Below are positions 10,801 to 23,060 of a DNA stretch of 64,000 bases, piece by piece. The first letter of the stretch is position 1. Each line of letters opens with the position of its first letter. A program made the position numbers and the translations under genes. The notes beneath the pieces were generated by a model. It had not been told where the DNA came from, did no database searches, and saw only the letters and a list, made by a program, of their open reading frames with translations. Source of the DNA: Atrichornis clamosus (Eukaryota; Chordata; Aves; Passeriformes; Menuridae); NCBI GenBank assembly GCA_013400975.1, contig WBMZ01002991.1:1-64000 (forward strand), given 5' to 3'.

Positions 10801-13800
10801 AAATAGATTTGATGGCTATTTACAGATTCACACACTAGAAAATCAAGAGCCGTGTTTCACAGTTTCATTGCCTAATTCAGACAGTGTCACATGCAGGTAA
10901 TGGGATTATACCTGTCTTTTTATTGCAGCCAAAAATGCACTTTTTTGTCTCCTGCTTTGGTGCTTTCCCATAAAAATAAACATATTGTAGCAGAAAATTG
11001 AGGGGGTTTGCCACATTGTGTGAAAAAAAATATTTAAGAAAGCATATCTAAGTGTATACATACAGACTTACGTACATATATGTGATCTTAGCTTTTGCCT
11101 CTAGTCATGTTCTGTCTCCTTCATAGTACAATATGCCTGGAATAATTTCATGAGAGCTCATGGTTGGCGGTCTGGCTTGTTTGTCACTGGGAAGATTTGT
11201 CCTAGATTCAACGTAAGTTCAACTTCTGCTGTTAACTATCAAAGAAAATACTTTAAATAAATAAATTTATTTGCATTATTTATGTGTGTTAGCATTTATT
11301 TCACAAGTGTGTGTATAGATGCATATACACAGCCACATTTTGTTAAAAAGGTAAAAAATCTCAGTAGTTTTTTATGATGAACTGTTGTGGTCTCACTTTG
11401 GTGAGTGGGTATCAGAATCTGCCCAGGTGATCGTTCTAAAATGTAATTCACTGTTCCTGGTGCTCTGCTGATACGAGGATGCGGCAGGATCAGTAAGTGA
11501 GCATGGCCCATTTAGCTGCCTGTGACTGACTCAGCCAAGGTCATGTCTTGTTGGACCACAAAGATGTTTGCCTTTAAGTTGAAGCACTCTGAATTTCTTT
11601 TACATCCTTATGTTTCTGAAGGACATGGTCATATCGCTCTCAGTCACGTCAGAAGGTGAGAGGGTCGTTCCCGAGGCCCTGTTGTTGGTGGTGCCTGGCC
11701 TTGTGCATGGTGCTCATTAAGCCTTGCTGCTCTGGTGGGACACCCACCTCCACGCTGTGGCTGAACTAGTGGTGCCAGGTCGCATGGTTGTAGAAAAGTG
11801 ACCAGAAAGTCAATCCATGAGCAGACTACCTGTGCAAATAGATGATGCAAATGAAAGCTATCTTAAAAAGCACTTGCATCGTGCCAGCAGACGTCTTGTT
11901 GCTCGACCTTCACTTTCTCTGGTGCCAACCACTGAAACATCTTACCCTGATCTCACAGTTTTCTAATCAGTGCCCCACATCTGAGAAGATGACACCAAAC
12001 TGTGCCTGGCACAGCTTGTGACACCATGGGAACTGCCTCGTCTCTTGTTAATAAAATGAAAATTCTGTCATTTTGGATCATATCCTGACCAATAAAAGTG
12101 CAGAATGGGAAGTTGTTACTGATTTTTTTTTTTTTTCATGAGGCCAGGGTTTTGCCATCGGCTGTAGATAGGACTTGTACTGCTGAAATAGTGCTCCTCG
12201 TGACTGTCTCAGCCTATAAATGGAAACCTTCAGCATGCAAGGTGTGCTTTTTTATTGAATATAGTAATACTAGGTGAGAATGTTGGAAAAACTGTCTACA
12301 TGGAAACAGCCTCTGGATACTTCAGGCAGAGAAGACCTACAACAAAAGGCACTCTCAACAGAAATGATCTTTACATTGCCAGATGGTATAAGGTAATTTG
12401 GAAAGAAAAAGATGCATTATGTACCCTGAAGTGCTTTCATTGTGATTTAAATATAAAATGCATGAAGTCTTAGGTGCAAGTGTTGGAACTGACAGTGGCT
12501 TAGAGCTGTGGTTTTAGCTTTTTTTAATTATTATTTGTAGTTATAACCCAGCTTAAAAAGGAACTTGCTTGGAGCCAGGGCTGTATCTTACTTGTCCTGT
12601 ATGCTTGTCTCCCTGGTGAAATCCCATTATCTGGTTTTGGAATTATTAAGATGTGAGAAACTTGCATTTAATTTCAGTATATGTATGATTTTTTTTTTTT
12701 TTTAATTTTTTAAATGGGGTCTGATACCTTCTTATTTCAAGTGGCATTATTCCAATGCTGGTTTGGTTTTTTTTTGTCTGTTTCTGACATGGTTAGCATA
12801 AAAAGAAAGATAATATATACAAAAAGTTTGCATGGTTCTAGTGTGATGTTAAATTTTGGTGTAATCTACCTGTCCTATGTATCTACTTCTCCATCTGTAG
12901 TGCAGTAGCACCAAACTGAATTAGCTTATCCCTGACAATGGGGTTTTTTTTTTGCACTTCCCCATTTTTTAAGATGTAATTTTAAAAAAATCTTGCATCG
13001 CACCTGGTGGGTGGATTAGAGGGGAGATGAGGCTTTTTTTTTTTTAAGTAGTACAAACAGAATATAAAAGAAAGAGGAAAAAACACAGTTCAATGAAAGC
13101 TTATGACATGGTTCTAGAATGCATAACCCTGGGCAAAAAGGGCCAGTTATTGGAGTAGTTCTTGAGTAACCTAATTGTTTGATAAGGATCCTTGCCTGTT
13201 TAAGTTGTTGTTGGTTGTTGGAAATAGTCCATTTCTAAATTTGTGCCTTACTGCATACCCTAAGGTATGTGTATAACTCACTGTAATTGCACAGTTTATT
13301 ATTTTATTAATGAGAGCTGTGATAATGTGTTGGCTCATGAATTCCCTCCAGTCCAGGTATGGTCTCCTAATTGCCCAGCGTTCTGCCATTCCATCGTTTG
13401 TTCTGGGGATGGTGACAGAGCACAAGCAAAGACTTTACAAGCATAGTTTACAAAATTCAGACCTTGCCCTAAAGCCTGTTTGGTATGATAATGCAACCAA
13501 AGGCTGGAAAGGTCGGATACCTTTTTAACACACACTTAATGAATAACAATAGAAGTGGCAGAAGGAAATTCTTACTACATAATCCTGAGTATCTGAGACT
13601 TTGCCAGCTGGAAGGAGAGGGCTGCACACCTTACTTGGCCTTCCTAACCATAACAGAGCACCCCTTAGTACTTCTTTGATCTCTCCTGCCTGCCTATTTG
13701 CCCAAGTGGCTGGAAGACTCTCACTTCATTTGCTGTAAGGCACACCACAGTGAGCAAGCATCTGGCATGCAACAGCAGCTCCTAGTTGTGATGTACCTCA

Positions 13801-15183
13801 GGGGTAGCAGGCATACTAGGGTGCCTATTCCCATGTTCTGGAAACTATTTTTGTGTGCCGATACTAGATCCACAGTACAAGAGAAGGGAGCAGCAGCTGT
13901 GGAGGTGTGGTCTGTGGAGTAGTTGGGGAAATCCAGTTTACTGTGTCTGTAACTCTGGAGACAAAACTTTCCCGTAAAAAGCCATGGCAAAGCACCACAT
14001 CCTCAAACAACTAGCACTTGCTCCGCAGCACTGCCCAGACTTCCTGGTACGCTGTAAACCTCTGACGCTGGGTTTGCAAGATTTGGGGAGCTCTCTGAGG
14101 ACATTGTGGCAGCCTGGGTAACCCCAGCCCACAGGACGGAGGGACGGTGATTCCCACTGAGCGTATCACAGGCTGCCTCCTTACTGTGGTGGCTGGTACA
14201 GTTTTCCACAGCTTCTGAAACGGCTCATTACAATCCTGGCTCTTCTACAAGGGCTTTTCATAGCTCTAGCCCCTGTGGCTTGATGCAGCATGCTTTTCTG
14301 GAGGAACAGATGGTGTATTGCGTAGAAAGTTACTGTATTTTTGTATTTATTTATTTTGCCGCTTGTCTTCTTTTTTTTTAAGGTGGGCATACAGGGTAAG
14401 TGCAGAATTGGAATCAGTATTGGATCTGCCTTTAATATATTCAACTTGTATGTTTGTGAATAAGAGCAGTGTTTTATACTGAGTAAGGGTGTGCTTTCTG
14501 AAGTTTTAGTGAACAGATTTTCATCATTTGGATTGAAATGAGTTCAAAATACTGCAAGGGGAAAAAAGCATTTTCCCCTTAAAAGTAAGAAGGTCTTTGA
14601 AAGAAAAAGTAAATATCTTCTTAAGCTTTGTACTCACTGGAGTACCGTTTAGTTTTTAAGTCAGTGGATGCGTTTTCTGTATCTAATCTTTGGTTTTTTA
14701 ATTGATATCATCTGGTCAATTTGAGTGAAAATGCTATTCCCATAAGAGAAATATTTGTTCTAAATATTACTGTTGCCTAGGATCTTGTTGAATTCATGAG
14801 ATACAGAAGCAGTCAGGTTGATTTAATATTTTTAACATTTGAAAAGTGTTTTCTCTTTGTTTCCATGAAAACAACAGCAATTTAAATAAGTATTTTAGCA
14901 ATTGCTTTTGTTTTTTTGAAATTAGGTTACCTATTGTGGAAAACTTCAGGTTCTTAAACATGGGTTTCAATCTGCTTTGTCTTGATTAGACATTTGAAAT
15001 AAAATATAAATACTTGAGGAAGCCCCAGAATAAGGGCTTGCCTTTCCTCCACTTAGCTTCCAGGACTTAATATGTTTTGCCTGAAGAATCTACATAAGCC
15101 ATTACTTATAAAAGATAGTTACAATGGCATGGTTTTGATACCACTTAACCAAACCACTTTTATATATTAACTACTAATGTGAA

Positions 15184-15308
15184 TATATATATTATTATAT
15201 GTACACACACATGTATGTATTATTTGTATCTATACACTCACACATACATGAGTGTATGTGTGTAAATATGTGTAAACATACCACAGACACACACACTCTC
15301 ACACTGTG
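15184..15308. repeat. Imperfect TA/CA/TG simple-sequence region
   Basis: A stretch of alternating TA, CA and TG dinucleotides with interruptions: TATATATA, then ACACACAC, then ATGTATGT/GTGTGT, ending in ACACACAC. It looks like a decayed compound microsatellite. Alternating purine-pyrimidine runs of this kind are often length-polymorphic. Confidence 0.7.
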
Positions 15309-18300
15309 TCTCTATGGACACTCACATCTGCGCTACATGGGATCATCCCATTTAAAATCTAATGTTTTGACCCTAAACCCAATCCTTGCCATGTAATTGA
15401 AACTTTCCTCTTGGCAAATGTAGCATTTTCCCAGTAGCTTCTAAATGGAAGGCTGCACGTCCTGGTGCCTGAAGACCCCCTGAGGTACATGCTGGGAGAG
15501 ACCAGTGCTGGTGGCAGTGCCCTCCTGGGGCAGGAGAGCATGGCATGGGGCAGCTAAGTGCAGTAGATGACAAGACAAAATGATGGGAATGCTTCAGGAA
15601 TTTCTGATTGTTGCCACTGCAGTGGTGGTTGAATCGTGCCCTTCAGCAGTGGGCAGACTCTCGTGCTGCATCCTGCATACTGCTGTATTTAGGCTGGACA
15701 TCAGGTTCACAGCGAAAAACAAGCCTCCCTCCCCTCCCTTCTGTTTTTTGCCACATATATTTTGAAGATAAATTATGACCTGCTATCAGATATTTGGCAG
15801 CTTGGACTTTGTCATCTTTGTTTGCCTTGTTTTCCTCAAAAATTTTGAGAGAATTCCCTTAGTGATATGACAATTCAACAACAAAAAAATTTCAAGATAA
15901 TGGCTTTTCTACTTGCACTTCTCAAATATGCCTTCTAATGGAAGTGAAAGAATTATAATAACCTTGTACATAGTTTGAATTCTCAAGTAATACAATACAG
16001 TGGTTTTGTTTGCATATTGCACAGATGGGTTGTAAAGGGTAAAAGTGTAACTTAGTTTGTGGGAATCGGTAAAGGTGTTAGACATTTTGTAAGTAGCCAA
16101 CTTTGTTTAAGAGTTGTTTTTCGTATTTCCATATTCCACAGTTTTAAGGGCCAGATTCTGATCACTTTACTCTGACTGAGCTAATCCAAACTGTCTTTGC
16201 TACGGTTAATGCTTGGGTACTACAGATCATTGTCAACACCAAAGACTAATTTGTCTGCTTATTTTTCTTATATTGAGAAGAGTCCTGATTATTAGCACCA
16301 GGTTGACAATCTTCAGGACTAAGTTTTCGAGCTAATGTCAGAACTAGAAGCAGTAGAGGTTTCTTCATGTTAACTGGGCTGTGAATCCTAAAGATACGCT
16401 ATCTTTGAAAAATTCACCTCTAAAGCAGAGGGTAAGAAACAACCAAACCAGTTCCTATCCTTGCAGAATAATGTTTTTGAAAGCATATCTAAAATGTTCA
16501 GCTTATAAATAATTAAAGTACTATCTTTGTCCTTCTTTTAGTAAAATGAGCAGTTCTGGTTAGCCAGTGACACTGCATATGTCTCATGAAAGATACGATA
16601 TGTTATGACTCCAAGATACAGACAGGTGATTCCCTAGTTTCAGCTCTATTACGTTGAATTAGTGGGGCTGAAAGACTGGCTTCAGTTCCTGGTGTGGCCA
16701 CAGGGTGGTTAACGCAGAAATAAGGCAAAAATACTGTCTTCAGCTAGTGATGGTAATATGAGAAGAGAATTCAGATGAGCATTTTCCAAACTCCTTGTAA
16801 CCTTTTTCATTGAGGTTTGTTAAGTACCTCTATTTGAGAATCAGCTTCTATCAAGTGGAGCTCTGCTACCCAATCTGTCACATTCAGTGTATGCTGGGAC
16901 GTGCTTATTGTGGAATGACTGTATTTATCACTGTATTTTAACATGTTGTTCAGAGACTATAAAAAATGGGTCTAGAATGTGTCTCATGAGTGAGAGGGTA
17001 CTGTAAACTTGTGCATCCCTCTATCCCAGGAGAGGATTAGCTGTAACCAAAGCATTTCCTATGGGTAGTTGTTCAGACAGCACTTTAAAGCTTCCAGTGG
17101 CAGGCAGAGACTCTGAAACCTTCCGACTGGTCTCATTTGGATTCTTAACAATACTTTCAATTTAAAAAGTCTTTTTAATGTTTAACTTAAGAAGGTAGTA
17201 ATGGTGGGTAGGACTGCAGTCCAGATTCCCCCTATGCTTGCCAGCTATACTGATTTACTTACATTTAGATGGACAGCCTTGGTGACAATCACTTACCAAA
17301 TGTTGTACATCCACAAGTCTCTATCCAATTCCTGCATCTTCACCCTTTTCCTTAAGCTGGGACCTTACCTACTTCAGAAAGGCAGGGGCAAATTGAAAAG
17401 CAGCATCTGTATTCACTCTGCCAGGTTGTCAGCCATATCTGAGAAGGGAATCCTGGAGTTTTGCACACTAGTTGTGCCCCAGATGCATTTACAAAATATT
17501 TTACTCCTTGGGATCCAAAACTATGTAAGGCTTGATTTCCAGATGCTTGCAGAAGTGTGGGCTGCAGAGCAATCTTAGGGCATTTTGATACTGGAGTAAT
17601 ATTTTAATCTACTTCTATATTGCAGCAATATTCTTACACAAGCGGTACAAGAAAAACAAGAGCAGCATGGCTCCTGAGCAAATATTGTTTCTAGTCACAT
17701 ATGATACTTTGCAGCTGAGCCTGGTAACACGCTGCTTGGCTGTTTTGCTATGCAAGTGCAGAGAACACTGTTAGCAATAAAGCCACTGCTGGTTTCTCCT
17801 CCAAAACCTCCCTCCTTGCGGTGCATTGGAAATGACTGAACTTTGGCCCTCAATCTGCTGACACCCTGAGGGAGCATAAGTGTAATGACGTCTTTGCTTG
17901 TTTCAGCTGCACAACAGGAAACGCTCGTGGCCTCCCCTTCTTCCTGCTCTGAGAAAGTGCTGCTGCCTTTTTTTTTTTTCTCCCCTCCCTTCCCCTGCAG
18001 TCGAGTGGGCTGAGACCTAGTTTCAGGTCTGGGCTCGGCAGCCAGCTGGTGCTCGCACAGGGCCCCCACTGCTGCTGCCTCCTCCCCGGGGCAGCCAGTC
18101 GCCTCCCTAGTGCTCTGCTGTGGTGGTGATGATGCCAGAAATACGAGCTTTGTAATTTTTAATTTTTTTTTCTTTTTTTTAATCTCCTGGAGAAGTGGCT
18201 GAGACGAGAATACGGTTATGTGGCAATGGCTTGCTCCACGGAGCATGTCACTGGACACAGCTGAGCTGCAAAGACCAGGATGGTCAGGTGATGATTTGCC

Positions 18301-21300
18301 TTGGGGAGACCATATAACTTCCTTAATGTAGAGGACACACTGTCAGGTGGGCATTGAGGGATCTTAGAATATGGTCCCAATAGTGCTGAATAATGCTGAA
18401 TATACAGGACCTGAACAGATTTCTTTGCCTTGCTGAAATAGAGAGGCTTGCTTCTTGCAGAGCATTGACAGGAAGCTTGCTTAACCCTCTCCGGCAGCTG
18501 ATTTTACACTTCATAACCAAAACAGAGATATGAGTAAAAATGGTTATTTGCAAAACACAAGCATTTTGCTGGTAACTCAGGGAGGAGGATTTTATCTCAG
18601 CACAGTCATCCAGAACATTAAAGCAATACAGTGTTTTTGTTAGTGAAATTAACTGATTCAATATTCAACTGTTACTCTCTAATGATTCGATGGGGGAGTG
18701 TGGGTCACTTTTAGAAAATAAAACACATATGCGCTAGGGAGTTTGCTATTGTGGCATGAGAAGAGGCACCGAGTAATCTAGAGTACGGTATCCTGAATTT
18801 GAAAGATTTCATTAACTTTGAACGTAAACAGTGCTGGTGCAGTTGCTTATTCGTTTGTTTAGTGTTGCATAGGCATATTATTTAAGGAGCAGCTTTTGTC
18901 TAGGTTCTGTAACAAGCAAGTTCTGGATTTACCTAATTAATCTTTCATACTACCTAGCTACATAACTGTTGTTTTTAACAAGCTGGAGTTACGTAACATG
19001 AATCATGCCTGGCGAGACACTTGCAAGCACAAAAAAGCAAGATAGGCAAAGAAATAACAGCACTCAGCCTGCAGAATAGGATGTGACTGGGGTTTGGAAT
19101 GAAATGCTGTGTGTTGGTACTCTCAGCTGTACAGACAAGGTCCAGCTCTTAATTATGAAGATGTGTCTTGAAACAGTCTTGGGGTAGGAATGTTGAACAG
19201 ACAGAAGAGTGAATTTGCTCAGGCATGAGCAGTTCTTGGAGGGTTTTGAATATGTGCGTGCCAAATTCCCCCCACTCCAACCTCCCACCCTTGTTTTTCC
19301 TCTGGAAAGTCATTGTAGAATAATACATGGGAAAATTCCCTTAAATGAGGCTGATTTCACATGTGAAAGAAAATAACTTGATGAGCTGTGATTGCCCCTG
19401 TAAAGTGTTATATAAATCTCTTTCCTTCCTTTTTTTAATATGTCCTTATAGTATCATTAGACATGTGTGCAACACAACAGTCCTCTGTCTCAAGAGATTT
19501 TACAACCAGTTTATGGAAAGGGGAGGCAAGTAATTATATTAATGCATTAGAATAAAATCAATTGATTTTAAACTAATTTTTCCTTTAATAATATTTGCTT
19601 GACAATTTTCTCTGCTGTTACTTACGTTTGATCTTCAAAGTCGTGCTGAGTTGTTAAGCCTGGGATGACTTTTTACTTTAGTGGCATGGTTACAAATATC
19701 AAATGATAATGTCAGGAAATAAAGGTGCAAGAATAACAGGTCTCCCGGTCAGGAGTAGGAATAATGACTACTGCAGAAAGGAATGGCTCCTGAACTCCTG
19801 TTCAAAATGTCCTGCTCCCTCTCATTTTGACCAAATAATTCTGTATTTTTCCTTTGTCTTACGTATAAATGAAATAGCTGTAAACTGTGGCATAGGGTTA
19901 TAAACTCCTGTGTTTCGACACTATTGTTATTAACAACAAATGGTCAAAAATGAGTGCTGATATTAATGGTCTTCTTCACTACCATATGTGCATATGAACA
20001 CAGTGGCTGATGGTGCCCTGGTACAGGTGACAGCTGAGATGTTGCAGTGACAAACATTTGCATCTGTGAGCTGCTGCTGTAGCCAGCACCAGTGCCGATA
20101 ACCTCAGCACGGAGAAGAGATGAACAAGCACAGATGGAAACAAGTATTTTCTCGCACAGGAGACCATCCAGGTCATGGCCAAGGGATGTCAAGAAGGTGC
20201 TATAAGGAAGTGGATCATGTTGCTCTGGTTATGTCCTTATTTTCCAGAAAAATGCAGGGTTTCTCTTGGACTGTCAGTGCAACATCCTTCAGAAGAAACT
20301 TGCTTTTTTATGAAAACTTAAAAAAAATTTCAGTCTTTTAGAGAATTTTTATTTATTGTACTGAATTGACTTAGTTTTGTGTAGTCACATGTTACTGTTA
20401 GAGCAGCAGAAGCTTAGACCTGGGAACCTAAATAGTGGCACATAAGGACACCAAGGCCTTGTAGGTGGAAAAAGATGTTTTCCTGACTCTGCGTGATGAA
20501 AAGCAAGATTAGAGTTCATCAAATACTTTCTGTTTACATCAACTCCAATAGTTTTTACTTTTGACTCTGTAGTGGGTTTTGTCTGACTAATAGTTATGTC
20601 GTTTCTTCAGCTCCGTGACTTACTTGATGCAGTTGAATATTATGTAGGGACGTGTAAAACTGTTGAAATTTTCATTCACACTGTCACTAGTAGCATGGGT
20701 GCTACAACTTTTCTGTTGTGATTACTTAGGAGGATTCGAGTGTCCTTTACTTGAGTTTCCCTTACTCTTTTGGATGAGAAGTCCTCGTGGCTTTGTTAAG
20801 AGCCAAAACTTGTAAGGCCAGGAGGGTCAGAGGGAACATCATGGGACTCGAGCGAGTTTTCGCCCCATGTTTTGGTAGAGCTGATGAGCATGGCTGCAGG
20901 GGGGGTTGTTGTGGCTCCCGGCTGCCTTACCTTGTCGGGTGAGAGCCTGTGCCTGCTGGCCTTTGCTGTGGGGCAACCAGGGGTTAGCTGAGGGCTGCTG
21001 GGGGGTGAGCTCGGGCTGTGTGGGCACAGGCTGGTGCCACAGCAGATGAGCGTAGCTGGGATCAATGCCTGTGAGGAGCGAGGATTGTTCACCATCTGCT
21101 GTGGGAGGTGTGGGCTGGCTTCATTCTGGTGCAATTTCTGTTGAAATGTGTGAGTGAGCAGAGTAGGGCAAGCATGTGGCTGCTGGATGGAAGAAAGTTA
21201 ATTGCCACAAGTGGCATTGATGCACGGACAAGGAGGGGGTGTAACTGTACGAGCAGGCAGCTGCTTGCTCAGGAGTAAACTCACATCCTGAGGTCTTTGA

Positions 21301-22954
21301 ATAGATCTTCAGAGGTTACTACTCCAGGTCGTAAGGCTCTGCACAGAGGAGTTTCTTGCCCTGCAAGTTGCTGTGCACAGTTTTATTTTCCTTGCTTTTG
21401 TTAAAAGCCTGTGTATCTTGTTCATTCAAACCCTTAAGTGTTGTCAGGTTATCAAGTTGTTCCATATTGTGTCAAAACTTGAAACAATTACCAACTCAGT
21501 TTCACCATTTTTGTCTGTTAAAAAAAGGTGAAATTTAATTTACACTAATTATTTAACCAAACGAGATGCTCGACATGAAAATGACTAGGTGCAAATTAGG
21601 ATGAAATAAGTAAAGGAAAAAATTAGGCTGTGCATTACATCTCTTGTATTAAGAATTCTATTTGTATTTCATTACCAGTCCATCTGCAAGAAGACTTTTT
21701 CTTAGCAGATTGAAGCATTTAAAAAAAAGCCAAATAAATTTACAGTAAGACTGATAAAAATAAAGAATAGATTAAGATGGGAGAGTTTTAAACATTCTTG
21801 GAGGCTTATTTTCTCTTGCCTCTGGTTGTAGTATGTGCCTTGGTAGGGTGTCTAGAACCATGCAATGTCCACCCTTTTTCCAGGTTGTGTTGCTGAAACA
21901 CAGCCTCCCCAGAGCTGTTGTGTGTGTACAGCTGGCCCCAAGGTAATACTGAAATTGGTATAATGCATAACCCAAGTGGGTGTGTTGTCTTAGCTCCTTG
22001 TCACAGGAATGGATTTGAGAGTGTTTGCCTGGTTCCTGTGATTGTGCTTGTTGCAGTCCTGCTGCCTCTGAGCCAGTCCCTTGTGAATGTGCCACTGCTG
22101 TGGGAGAGACAGGTCACGAATCATGATGGCTCCACTCTTTGTCGGGGTTAGAAGCAAAAGTTTTGTTCAATTGTGGACAAGGCTGACCATGGGATTCTGT
22201 TGATTGCACCGTCAGTCTTACCAAGGTGAGTTCAACACTGTAGTGATGTTAGCATGGTGCATGTTTCTTTGGAGGCACCAATACAACACTCTTCTCTATC
22301 GTGGAGAACTGGTTTCACCATCCAAAAATATGTGTGCTGCCTTTCTTTGCCTTGGCAAGCCCTGTATTTGAACCTTCCCAGACTTTGGAGGTGTTTGTAG
22401 CAATGTTTACTTTTTGAATGGAGTTGTTTTTCTAAGTGCATTATGAAAGATTTGGTTTATCTGCATGAAGTGTGCTTCCTTGTGCACTTACTTTTCACAG
22501 TGCAGTTTGTTGGTTAAAAACCTTTCTGTCGTGGTTGTGCCAGTTCAGTTCCTTCTGCAGCAAGTCCGTTTTCCTGGCACACTGCATGCAGTAAGGTGCC
22601 TGGTTGCATTAGTGAGAAAGAACATTTTTTGTTTCTGCTGATGTGTCATTCTTGTAAATTCAAAATGGTAATGACAATTTTTTATAACCGTTTTGTAAAG
22701 ATACTCTGAAAACTAGAATGACACTCACTGCTTCAATGTATATTTTATTTCATGTGTGAAACTGCTTCTAATGCATGTGTTTGCACTTGGAATTGGAATG
22801 CTTGGCATCAAAACTAGGAATGACAATGTCATATGCATGGAGTAGACCTTTGACTTTATGGTGGCTTGTTTTACTGTCTGTGATGTGTGATCACACAGGC
22901 TCAGCAGTACACAGCTGACTTGATGTATTTACTGTAATTCTCTATCTAAGGAAG

Positions 22955-23060
22955 TATGGTCTAGTGACTAGCAGGCTGGGCGGGGACTCAGTACCCATAG
23001 GTTCAGTTCCTGGTTCTGCTACATAGTTCATGAGTTTGGAGCAAGATTCACAATGCCTTA
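22955..23060 (+). mobile_element. tRNA-derived SINE remnant, MIR-like
   Basis: The segment begins with a sequence resembling a polymerase III A-box (TGGTCTAGTGAC, 22957-22968). About 32 bp later comes a near-consensus B-box (GGTTCAGTTCC, 23000-23010; one mismatch to GGTTCRANNCC), then TGGTTCTGCTACA. The order and wording match ancient tRNA-derived SINEs of amniotes (MIR or the related sauropsid core-SINE type). The conserved core downstream has decayed, so the right end is uncertain. A real tRNA gene is excluded because no cloverleaf or acceptor stem can be formed. Confidence 0.55.

Larger units (their letters stand above)
2691..22954. other. Long AT-rich tract without recognisable genes
   Basis: The open frames here are short, none resembles a known protein, and no recognisable interspersed element was seen. 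There are several T-rich runs (for example 5317-5363 and 7828-7863), a TA/CA-rich simple-sequence stretch (15184-15308) and a motif cluster at 3693-3846. One very strong plus-strand splice acceptor lies at 18000. A possible sauropsid ancient-repeat fragment near 16146-16200 is too short to call. Moderately GC-rich stretches (about 13700-14250, 15440-15560, 17900-18130, 20870-21130) have longer open frames without coding hallmarks. The tract is probably intronic, intergenic or both. Confidence 0.6.

Noticed and set aside
16146..16200. GGGCCAGATTCTGATCAC text like an ancient sauropsid repeat
   Set aside because: Only about 20-30 bases resemble it; the expected palindromic partner is missing.
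17287..17370. Minus-strand perfect donor (GTAAGTGATT) with upstream open frame
   Set aside because: The only reasonable acceptor places a stop codon at the exon start in the open frame. Single donor matches are expected many times by chance in 64 kb.
17695..18258. Minus-strand 187-codon open frame
   Set aside because: Its Lys runs come from poly-T tracts; the region is GC-rich and the product is unrecognisable.
22152..22225. Plus-strand exon-like segment ending ACCAAG|GTGAGT
   Set aside because: The donor is good, but the acceptor (GTCGGGGTTAG) has a poor pyrimidine tract, and the 24-codon peptide is too short to judge.
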